Shown here piece by piece: positions 6,873-13,301 of a stretch of 13,487 nucleotides of DNA. Position numbers and translations under genes: made by a program. The stretch comes from JAYODZ01 sp965660195 (GTDB taxonomy: Bacteria; Pseudomonadota; Alphaproteobacteria; RS24). The DNA lies in assembly GCA_965660195.1 (NCBI GenBank), contig CBFHZM010000051.1, positions 1 to 13,487 of the forward strand, in the 5' to 3' direction. Numbering within the stretch: the stretch's first letter is position 1; each line of letters begins with the position of its first letter. The notes beneath the pieces were generated by a model. It saw only the letters and a list, made by a program, of their open reading frames with translations. It was not told the origin of the DNA and searched no databases.

Positions 6873-9146
6873 TTAGAATTTAACCCCAACATTGACACCG
6901 ACTGTGCGTGGGTCGCCCCAATAGACACCAGCATGGCCGAGTGCCTGGAAGTCAACTGCGCGGGTAACATATTCTTTATCGGTGAGGTTTTTACCCCAAA
7001 TGTCGATAAAGGCTTTTGACCCAAAGGCATTTTCGATACGAATTTGTGCATCGAAGAGGGTCCGGCTCTTTGACACAACTTCCTTCACAAGCTTCGTCAC
7101 ATAAGTGTTGGCGAAGGAGTGATAGCTTGCGGTGTAATTGGCATTCACACGCGCCGTTACTTTACCGATTGAGGTCTCGTTCTCATAGGTAATGGCAAAA
7201 TTGCCTGTGTCTTGCGGCTCAGTATTCATCAGATCACCCGAAATATCTTGAATATTCGGGTTGGCGGCAGTGCCAATATTCCACAAGAAGCCTTTGGTTT
7301 CGATGTCGAGATAGCCATAGGACGCCGTCATCGATAAAAGGTCGGTCATGGCAACATCGACTTCAAGCTCGATACCTTCAATGGTTTGCTCGGACGCATT
7401 AACAATTTTGTTAACATAAGCACCCCCATTTGATATGGGTTGGGTAATCTGACGATCTTTATAATCCGTCGAGAAGATCGCCGCATTGAAACGAACGCGG
7501 TCATACTGGGTCTTCAGACCAAGCTCATATGATGTTGCCGTTTCCTCGTCGAACTTGTCACCATCACCACGGGCAGCAAAACCACCTGAGCGATAGCCGC
7601 GGGCGACTTTTGCATATGTGTTGATGTTGTCATTAACCTCATAAGCCGCAGTGATGTGGCCGGTTGGCTCGCTAAACTTCTCACTTCGCGTGCCGGCGGC
7701 AGCTGTTGGCAATGTTTGAACAACTTCCATTTCGTCTTCAGAGTAACGAAGGCCCGTGCTCAGCGTCAGACGATCGCTCATATCGTAGTCGATTTGACCA
7801 TAAATGGCCCGCGATTCAGACTCCATTTTGAACGCTGGAGAGGCGGCCGAGATTAACGTGCTAGCGCCGATCAGTGGCGGATTGCCTCCGATCAGATAAA
7901 CATACTGCGTACCCGACTCTTCGCCTTCTTCATCGAGCATGAAGATGCCTGCAACCCAACGCAGTTTGCCGCTGCTGTCAGAGATCAAGGTGAACTCTTG
8001 TGACAACTGCTCGTGATGACGATCGCTATCAGACGAGTACAAGGCGCTCGCGACGTTCGCTGGGATGCCCAAACGAGTTACGCCCGCCAGAGCGCCGTAA
8101 CCGCTCAGGTCGCCAACACCCGCATTAAAGTCCCATTCGCGCTGTCCTGTAACCGAACGCAGGGTCATGCCGTTGAGGGCAAATTCGAGTTGCAGCATGT
8201 GGCCTTGCGTGTCGTTTTCAGACTTGCCAAGGTCATTGATACAAACATCGCTCAGACGCTTAGCGCTGAGAGCCGTCGGACACCCCTTGCCGGCATTTGC
8301 GCCGGCGGCTATGCCGCGCAATACTTGATCATAACCGGTACTATAAACGCTTCTGTCGAACGCCGTTGTTTGATAGTAATTTGCATAGCTATCGGTCGAC
8401 GTGCTGTCAAACGTGTAATAGGCGTTGACGGTATCCGAAATATCCCAATCAACGGCAACACGGTAATTCGTTGTTTCATAGGCGCCTGGATCTTGGTCAT
8501 TGCCAACCAGCAAGTTATTGATCACGCCGTCGCGCTCGCTTTTGCCGAAGCCAAGCGAAACCCGAAAGCCATTATTGCCGATATCACCGAGATCGGCTTT
8601 GATTTTGGCATTTTTGTAACCATAGTTACCGCCACCGATTTGCGCTGTGGCGCCAGCTTCGTTGCTGGGGCGACGGGTTTTAAAGCTCACCGCACCACCG
8701 ATCGCGTTACGACCGAACAGCGTGCCTTGCGGCCCGCGCAAAACCTCGACTTGCTCAATATCAGCAAGGTCAACCGACATAGCGGCACCTTTGGTGATTG
8801 CCAAGCCGTCAATATAAATACCCGTTGGGGCATCTTGGGTCAGCATTTCTTCACCCGAAATACCAATACCACGAATGGTCAGAACGGACGCGTTCTTATT
8901 GGTTGTCCCAGGACGCGCAACAAGGTTTGGCGCAAATGCATTCAGGTCATTTACGTTTTCAACTTTTTGCAGTTCCAGAGTTTCAGCCGAGATAGCTGTG
9001 ATCGCGATCGGCGTGTCTTGCAAAGATGCAGAGCGCTTTTCAGCCGTCACCACAACCTCGTCGATCTGTTGGGCCGCCAACGGGCTTGCCAGCAGACCTA
9101 GGCCCGCTGCTGCGAGCAGCGTGCTTTTCAGTTTATGCTTAAACAT
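6873..9146 (-). CDS. TonB-dependent outer-membrane receptor
   Basis: 757 residues. A signal peptide (KHKLK, hydrophobic core 9-20, likely cut after SPLAA at 25) is followed by a TonB box DEVVVTA (29-35). A plug domain to about 156 includes the conserved VLRGPQGTLFGRNAIGGAV (135-153). The rest is a beta-barrel ending in the C-terminal phenylalanine of GVNVGVKF. A pair of cysteines in GCPTALSAKRLSDVC may form a disulfide in an outside loop. Such receptors use TonB-ExbBD energy to import bulky or scarce compounds. The type common in sphingomonad-like genomes often sits in catabolic clusters instead of siderophore loci, and no siderophore gene is present here. GAGGAGG lies 5 bases before the ATG. 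It is transcribed alone between a terminator and a promoter region shared with the OYE gene at 9432. Confidence 0.93.
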   Translation of the reverse strand: MFKHKLKSTLLAAAGLGLLASPLAAQQIDEVVVTAEKRSASLQDTPIAITAISAETLELQKVENVNDLNAFAPNLVARPGTTNKNASVLTIRGIGISGEEMLTQDAPTGIYIDGLAITKGAAMSVDLADIEQVEVLRGPQGTLFGRNAIGGAVSFKTRRPSNEAGATAQIGGGNYGYKNAKIKADLGDIGNNGFRVSLGFGKSERDGVINNLLVGNDQDPGAYETTNYRVAVDWDISDTVNAYYTFDSTSTDSYANYYQTTAFDRSVYSTGYDQVLRGIAAGANAGKGCPTALSAKRLSDVCINDLGKSENDTQGHMLQLEFALNGMTLRSVTGQREWDFNAGVGDLSGYGALAGVTRLGIPANVASALYSSDSDRHHEQLSQEFTLISDSSGKLRWVAGIFMLDEEGEESGTQYVYLIGGNPPLIGASTLISAASPAFKMESESRAIYGQIDYDMSDRLTLSTGLRYSEDEMEVVQTLPTAAAGTRSEKFSEPTGHITAAYEVNDNINTYAKVARGYRSGGFAARGDGDKFDEETATSYELGLKTQYDRVRFNAAIFSTDYKDRQITQPISNGGAYVNKIVNASEQTIEGIELEVDVAMTDLLSMTASYGYLDIETKGFLWNIGTAANPNIQDISGDLMNTEPQDTGNFAITYENETSIGKVTARVNANYTASYHSFANTYVTKLVKEVVSKSRTLFDAQIRIENAFGSKAFIDIWGKNLTDKEYVTRAVDFQALGHAGVYWGDPRTVGVNVGVKF

Positions 9147-9276
9147 AAGTCCTCCTCATAATAGACCAACCCACACGCTCTACCGCATGGGTAATGTTAT
9201 AGGTTTCGTTCACACTGCATCTCATGCCCACAGGTGGGAGAAAGGGCGACGGGCGAGCTAAACTGACCTAACACTA

Positions 9277-9304
9277 TTTATAGGAAATACAGGAAATAAG
9301 TCAA
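9277..9304 (-). promoter_or_regulatory. candidate promoter of the TonB receptor gene
   Basis: On the minus strand TTGACT (9304-9299) is followed after 16 bases by TATAAA (9282-9277), a good sigma-70 match. The expected leader is about 125 bases and includes a small CCCAC-AG-GTGGG hairpin (9227-9238). A TACGCA motif lies 6 bases upstream of the -35. Confidence 0.55.
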
Positions 9305-9306
9305 TA

Positions 9307-9316
9307 ATTTTACGCA
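9307..9316 (+). promoter_or_regulatory. candidate operator, ATTTTACGCA
   Basis: TACGCA core at 9311-9316, centred about 43 bases upstream of the expected start of the receptor transcript. That position suits an activator, or a repressor covering the -35. Same strand as, and 62 bp from, the next copy. Confidence 0.45.
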
Positions 9317-9368
9317 ATCGTCCATATATGCTATTAAAACACCGAGAATATGTTGATGAGGCCATATA

Positions 9369-9378
9369 TATTTACGCA
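9369..9378 (+). promoter_or_regulatory. candidate operator, TATTTACGCA
   Basis: Second copy in the receptor/OYE intergenic region, directly after TATATA (9365-9370), which may be the -10 of the plus-strand OYE gene. This mirrors the TATAAT plus TACGCA arrangement at 3211-3225. No convincing -35 was seen. Confidence 0.42.
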
Positions 9379-9431
9379 GTTAGCTATTCTTTTGATGATT
9401 TCAGCTATCGACATGCTGACGTGAGGGTTAA

Positions 9432-10496
9432 ATGACGCGGAAAATCTTCTCCCCCTGCCGCTTGGGGGATATTGAGCTTGATAATCGTATTGTGATGGCG
9501 CCGATGACCCGCTCCCGCGCCGGCGCGCAGGACGAGCCTTTGCCAATGACGGTTGATTATTACGCGCAACGTGCCAGTGCAGGGCTCATTATCACCGAGG
9601 GGGTCTATCCTGCCTTTGAAGGCAAAGGGTATGCTCGTACCCCCGGACTGATTAACGATGTGCAGGCGCAAGCCTGGCAGAATGTTGTTTCAGCTGTGCA
9701 CAATCGAGGTGGGAAGATTGTTATGCAGATTATGCATTGTGGTCGTATCGTTTCGCACCTCAACCGGGCGCAAGAGGCTCGTGTTTTGGCCCCTTCTGCG
9801 GTCCGTGCAGCGGGCGATATTTTTACCGAACAAGGCATGGCGCCGCTCGAAATGCCAGAGGAAATGAGCTCTAAGGACATTCAAGAGACGATCGCGGCTT
9901 TCGCCGCAACTGCGCAACGGGCGCGCGACATTGGTTTTGATGGCGTCGAGTTGCATGCGACCAGTGGCTATTTGCCTGCGCAATTTTTATCGACAGGGAC
10001 CAATCAGCGCCAAGATGCCTATGGCGGTAGCCTCGAGAATAGAGCTCGTTTTGTAATCGAACTTCTGCAGGCCATGGCTGCTGAAATTGGTGCTGGGCGG
10101 GTGGGTATGCGCATTAGCCCCGGTAATCGCTTCAACGATTTGCATGATGACGATCCGGTGGCGACCTATGAATATTTGTTGCAAGCCAGCAATCCCATTG
10201 GACTAGCTTATCTGCATGTTATCCGCATGGCCGACGGCATTGATAATGTCGCCCTCGCGAAAAATAATTTTACTGGGCCGATTATCGCCAACGAGTCCTA
10301 TGATCTTGCCGAGGCAGAAGCCGCTCTTGCGGCAGAGGATTGCGCGGCCGTCTCATTTGGCCGTGCCTTTATCTCCAATCCTGACTTGGTTGAGCGCTTT
10401 CAAACTGGTGCACCGCTAGCGCCGATCAATTTCAAGACACTTTATACACCAGGGCCAGAGGGCTATAGCGACTACCCAACCCATACAGCAGGGTGA
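9432..10496 (+). CDS. alkene reductase, class I old yellow enzyme (NemA-like)
   Basis: 354 residues, the usual single-domain length. FMN and active-site marks are VMAPMTRSRA (21-30, with T26 next to the flavin), Q99 in MQIMHCGR, H175 and Y180 in VELHATSGYL, GGSLENRARF (198-207), and FGRAFISNPDLVERF near the end. The family reduces C=C bonds conjugated to a carbonyl or nitro group with NAD(P)H. The usual substrate-binding pair H-x-x-N is H175-x-x-S178 here, a change at a residue that normally holds the substrate carbonyl. No cysteine cluster is present, unlike the OYE at 1876-3099. GTGAGGG is 5 bases or so before the ATG. It heads a plus-strand block, 12 bp before the SDR gene. In this context an enone reductase on a cyclic ketone is likely, by inference. 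Confidence 0.9.
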   Translation: MTRKIFSPCRLGDIELDNRIVMAPMTRSRAGAQDEPLPMTVDYYAQRASAGLIITEGVYPAFEGKGYARTPGLINDVQAQAWQNVVSAVHNRGGKIVMQIMHCGRIVSHLNRAQEARVLAPSAVRAAGDIFTEQGMAPLEMPEEMSSKDIQETIAAFAATAQRARDIGFDGVELHATSGYLPAQFLSTGTNQRQDAYGGSLENRARFVIELLQAMAAEIGAGRVGMRISPGNRFNDLHDDDPVATYEYLLQASNPIGLAYLHVIRMADGIDNVALAKNNFTGPIIANESYDLAEAEAALAAEDCAAVSFGRAFISNPDLVERFQTGAPLAPINFKTLYTPGPEGYSDYPTHTAG

Positions 10497-10508
10497 GGAG
10501 GGATCATC

Positions 10509-11270
10509 ATGGACGCGAAAATTAATCACGGGAAGACGGCACTCATTACTGGCGGCGGACAAGGGGTCGGGCAGGGCATCGCGCTGGCTTTGGCGAAAAC
10601 CGGCGCTCAGATCGTGATCACGGGTCGGACGCAGGCTAAGCTTGATGCGACCTGCAACGAAATCGAAAAACTTGGAGGCCAGGCGCTTGGTGTTGTGGCC
10701 GATGTGCTGTCGGCCGAAGACATTGAGAAAAGTGTATCTCAGACTGTCGCACAATTTGGTGGTGTCGATATTTTGGTGAATAACGCCCAGTCTGTCGCCA
10801 ATGGTCCCTTGTTGGATTTGGATGAAGCGGCTTTGCAAGCGGGGTGGGAGTCGGGTCCGCTTGCTAGTTTTCGCCTGATGAAATTATGCCATCCCTATCT
10901 CAAAAATGGTGGCCATATCATTAATGTTTTGAGTTCGGTTATGAAGCGCTGGGATATGGCGGGGTTTGGTGGCTATGCTGCTGCCAAGGCGGCGATGCAA
11001 CAACTGACCCGGGCTGCTGCGTGTGAATGGGGCGTGGATGGTATTCGGGTCAATGCCATCATGCCGCATGCCGACTCACCAGCTCTACAATGGTGGGCGC
11101 GTGAGAACCCAGAACAAGCCGAGGCATTTGCTCGCAATATTCCCCTTCGGCGCATCGGATCGTGCGAAGCTGATATTGGTCGATTTGTCGCCCTCATGTG
11201 TCACCCTGACAGCGCCTATCTGACAGGGCAGACGATTGCGCTGGATGGTGGGCAGGTATACATAGGATAA
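10509..11270 (+). CDS. SDR family oxidoreductase (classical, FabG-like)
   Basis: 253 residues, the standard classical SDR length. TGGGQGVG (14-21) binds the cofactor, NNAQ (91-94) replaces the usual NNAG, S142/S143 and Y156-AAA-K160 form the catalytic set, and the tail LTGQTIALDGGQVYIG is typical. TGR at 38-40, after the second strand, hints at NADP(H) preference but does not prove it. It likely oxidises or reduces a hydroxyl/keto group in the cytoplasm. GGTGAGGAGGG precedes the ATG. The gene is 12 bp after the OYE gene and its stop is one base before the SnoaL-like gene, so the three are almost surely co-transcribed and coupled. Which step it performs cannot be read from sequence. Confidence 0.9.
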   Translation: MDAKINHGKTALITGGGQGVGQGIALALAKTGAQIVITGRTQAKLDATCNEIEKLGGQALGVVADVLSAEDIEKSVSQTVAQFGGVDILVNNAQSVANGPLLDLDEAALQAGWESGPLASFRLMKLCHPYLKNGGHIINVLSSVMKRWDMAGFGGYAAAKAAMQQLTRAAACEWGVDGIRVNAIMPHADSPALQWWARENPEQAEAFARNIPLRRIGSCEADIGRFVALMCHPDSAYLTGQTIALDGGQVYIG

Positions 11271-11271
11271 T

Positions 11272-11907
11272 ATGATGAGCCTTGAAGAGCGCCTGAACAG
11301 ATTAGAGTCGATTGAAGAAATTCGTCAGCTGGTTGCGAAATATGCTTTGTCTTTAGATATGCGCGACCTTGATGCGCATGTGAACCTTTTTGCGCCCGAC
11401 ATCCGGGTCAGCCGCGAGGAAACCGGGCGTGCGGCCCTGAAGAAGTGGCTCGACGATACTCTGCGTTTGCAATTCACCGGCACATCGCACCAGACGGGAA
11501 ATCATATTATTGAGTTCGATGACAGCGATCATGCGCATGGCGTTGTCTACTCAAAAAATGAACATGAGACGCCGAGCGATGGCGGTGACGAGTGGGTCAT
11601 TATGCAAATGATCTACTGGGATAATTATGAGCGGATTGACGGACGTTGGTATTTCCGCCGTCGGTTGCCATGTTATTGGTATGCGACGGATCTCAACAAG
11701 CCGCCTATTGGCGATCAGAAAATGCGCTGGCCCGACCGCGTGGCTTATGAGGGCGCCTATCATGAGTTGTTTCCGTCATGGGAAAAATTTTGGAAAAACC
11801 CGCCGCGCGATGGGGTGACGCCAGAGGTGGCGCCACCCGCGCCGCTCGAAGAATTTCTCAAGACGATGCGCGCTGGCGCGCCGGATCCTAAAATTCGCGT
11901 ACGGTAA
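11272..11907 (+). CDS. SnoaL-like (NTF2-fold) protein, possible dehydratase or isomerase
   Basis: 211 residues with an N-terminal SnoaL_4-type domain to about 140 and a longer polar tail (140-211, rich in W, P and K) of no known type. The helix LESIEEIRQLVAKYALSLD places Y24 and D29 in a Y-x4-D pair. H73 in GTSHQTGNHIIEFD and the strand YERIDGRWYFRRR follow. From memory of bile-acid 7-alpha-dehydratase BaiE, Y30, D35 and H83 line up with Y24, D29 and H73, but BaiE D106 becomes N96 and R146 is not matched. Members are small cytoplasmic cyclases, isomerases or dehydratases without cofactor. Two adjacent ATGs exist (11272, 11275); AGGA is 4 and 7 bases upstream, so 11275 may be the true start. 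The gene follows the SDR by one base and converges on a second SnoaL gene. Confidence 0.82.
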   Translation: MMSLEERLNRLESIEEIRQLVAKYALSLDMRDLDAHVNLFAPDIRVSREETGRAALKKWLDDTLRLQFTGTSHQTGNHIIEFDDSDHAHGVVYSKNEHETPSDGGDEWVIMQMIYWDNYERIDGRWYFRRRLPCYWYATDLNKPPIGDQKMRWPDRVAYEGAYHELFPSWEKFWKNPPRDGVTPEVAPPAPLEEFLKTMRAGAPDPKIRVR

Positions 11908-11911
11908 AGGT

Positions 11912-12412
11912 CTAGCGGATAAAATTTTGCAGCTGTGTGGCGAGGAGCTTTTGCGCTTCGGCCTCGCCGACCAAGCGCGATGAGCGTCGGCAAATTTTCC
12001 ATTCACCACTTTCGCGCCGAAACTGCCAATGGTTGACCGCCAGTCGCATCAGCGTCGGTGCCCCCTCTTTAAGATGGTAGAGCCGAGAATAGCCGACGGC
12101 TTGCGCCGCGTCACGATCGACCGATAGGGTCACGGGGCCCGTCGTATGGGCGCAGTTCGGCAATAGGCTTTGATGCATGTCGGAGCCGAGCATGGCGGCG
12201 ATCTCTGTGTGTCCCGTTAGTTCCAAGTCGGTGCTGGCGGCGCCGCGCCCAGCATTGGGATCGCTAACGATATAGACCGCGTCTTGTGTGTGGCAGTGCA
12301 GGGCAGTGGCGATGTCGCCGCAATCCGCCGCAAGGCCATAAAGATTGATTAGGTTGCGAATAGCGAGCTCGGCCTCGATACGGTGCAACCGGTCTTCAAT
12401 ATCACTCATCAT
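11912..12412 (-). CDS. SnoaL-like (NTF2-fold) protein, possible dehydratase or isomerase
   Basis: 166 residues, a single SnoaL_4-type domain and the same length class as BaiE. The helix RIEAELAIRNLINLYGLAAD holds Y25 and D30 (Y-x4-D). H89 lies in PNCAHTTGPVTLSVD, and the last strands give NHWQFRRESGEWKICRRSSRLV. The probable role is acid-base dehydration or double-bond isomerisation on a pathway intermediate, without a cofactor. Substrate unknown. Its start lies inside the end of the SDR gene upstream on the same strand (overlap 12402-12412, or 12402-12409 from the second ATG), indicating translational coupling; AGGGG precedes the start. Its 3' end is 4 bp from the end of the plus-strand SnoaL gene. 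The two SnoaL proteins differ clearly, so this is not a recent inverted duplication. Confidence 0.83.
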   Translation of the reverse strand: MMSDIEDRLHRIEAELAIRNLINLYGLAADCGDIATALHCHTQDAVYIVSDPNAGRGAASTDLELTGHTEIAAMLGSDMHQSLLPNCAHTTGPVTLSVDRDAAQAVGYSRLYHLKEGAPTLMRLAVNHWQFRRESGEWKICRRSSRLVGEAEAQKLLATQLQNFIR

Positions 12413-13190
12413 CGCGCCCCTGCGCGGCCGCCTCGGCAGTGATTTTCAGGAAGCTTGGCGGCTCACCGCCACCAAAAACTTCCAAGCATGCCCCCGAAAC
12501 ATAAGACGATTTTTCATCGGCAAGGAATAAACAGGCCTGTGCAATGTCTTGTGGTTTCCCCATGCGCTTCATGGGTAAATTCGCTGCCAGAAAATCCATT
12601 CCTTTCTGGCCGCCGTAGTGGTCGGCCGAAGCTTCGGTCTCAACCAGTCCAACAATAATGGCGTTGACGCGGATCATGGGCGCCCATTCCATGGCAAGCG
12701 AGGTCGTTACATTTAATAAGCCTGCTTTCGCCGCACCATAAGCCACTGTGCCGGGTGAGGAGCGCGTCGCCGATACCGATGAAATGTTGATGATGCTGCC
12801 GTTAATGTTGAGCGAGCGCATTTTGTTATAGGCAGCTTGCGAGAGGAAAATCGGTGCTAACAAATTGAGCTTGATAACCGCTTCGGTCAGGCGCGGACTT
12901 GCTTCCTCGGATTTAACCGGTGGCCCGCCGCCTGCATTATTGATTAGACAATCGAGCCGGCCAGTGCGCTCGACGGCAAAATCGATTAGCGCTTCGGCAG
13001 CCTCGGCTTGTCGAATATCGAGTTCAATATGGTGGATATGCGCTGCAATCGCCGGGTCAAAGGCCAACGGTTGGCCTCGCGAGCAGATGATGACCTCGGC
13101 TCCTGCCCGCGCGAAAGCCTCACTAATGCCGTGGCCGATGCCACGGCCGCCGCCTGTCACGATGATGGTTTTGTTGCTAAAGTCTTGCAT
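12402..13190 (-). CDS. SDR family oxidoreductase
   Basis: 262 residues of a classical SDR: TGGGRGIG (12-19), NNAG (84-87), S137/S138 in INISSVSAT, Y151-GAA-K155, and the tail YVSGACLEVFGGGEPPSFL. The SRG after the second strand (37-39) is compatible with NADP(H). From memory the ending LEV-GGGEPP-FL is shared with actinobacterial SDRs near cholesterol ring C/D genes; I hold this weakly. The reaction is probably oxidation of a ring or side-chain hydroxyl. The start at 13190 has only a weak ribosome site (GGAAA about 8 bases upstream), but an operator-like element sits 14 bases before it exactly as for the OYE gene at 3099. It is first of a two-gene minus-strand unit with the overlapping SnoaL gene. 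Confidence 0.9.
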   Translation of the reverse strand: MQDFSNKTIIVTGGGRGIGHGISEAFARAGAEVIICSRGQPLAFDPAIAAHIHHIELDIRQAEAAEALIDFAVERTGRLDCLINNAGGGPPVKSEEASPRLTEAVIKLNLLAPIFLSQAAYNKMRSLNINGSIINISSVSATRSSPGTVAYGAAKAGLLNVTTSLAMEWAPMIRVNAIIVGLVETEASADHYGGQKGMDFLAANLPMKRMGKPQDIAQACLFLADEKSSYVSGACLEVFGGGEPPSFLKITAEAAAQGRDDE

Positions 13191-13204
13191 AAGTATTTTC
13201 CAAT

Positions 13205-13215
13205 GGTTTTACGCA
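13205..13215 (+). promoter_or_regulatory. candidate operator, GGTTTTACGCA copy 2
   Basis: Identical 11-mer to 3114-3124 and again exactly 14 bases before the start codon of the minus-strand gene. It also forms the left arm (TACGCAT) of an inverted pair with 13247-13253. Confidence 0.5.
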
Positions 13216-13247
13216 TATCGACAAGAATTCTTATGAATATACATAAA

Positions 13248-13258
13248 TGCGTAGAAAA
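13248..13258 (-). promoter_or_regulatory. candidate operator, inverted copy (TTTTCTACGCA on minus strand)
   Basis: ATGCGTA at 13247-13253 is the exact reverse complement of TACGCAT at 13210-13216, centres 37 bp apart. It lies upstream of TATATT (13264-13269), a possible -10 for the acyl-CoA synthetase gene. Confidence 0.45.
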
Positions 13259-13301
13259 TCGCATATATTTTATTGTATAAACGAGTTTCTCAGGAGTAAT
13301 G

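Noticed and set aside
8013..9101. A 362-codon open frame on the plus strand inside the receptor gene
   Set aside because: It lies fully antisense to the TonB receptor, shows no domain or motif, and has the composition expected of a shadow frame opposite a G+C-biased gene.
8875..9261. A 128-codon plus-strand frame reaching into the receptor leader
   Set aside because: It mostly mirrors the receptor signal peptide and plug region and runs through the receptor ribosome site; no domain seen.
10416..10838. A 140-codon open frame on the minus strand across the OYE/SDR junction
   Set aside because: It is antisense to two well-supported genes and their ribosome site, and has no recognisable features.
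11880..11940. A possible terminator between the convergent SnoaL genes
   Set aside because: Only weak AAAATT/AATTTT pairing is seen, with no GC-rich stem.
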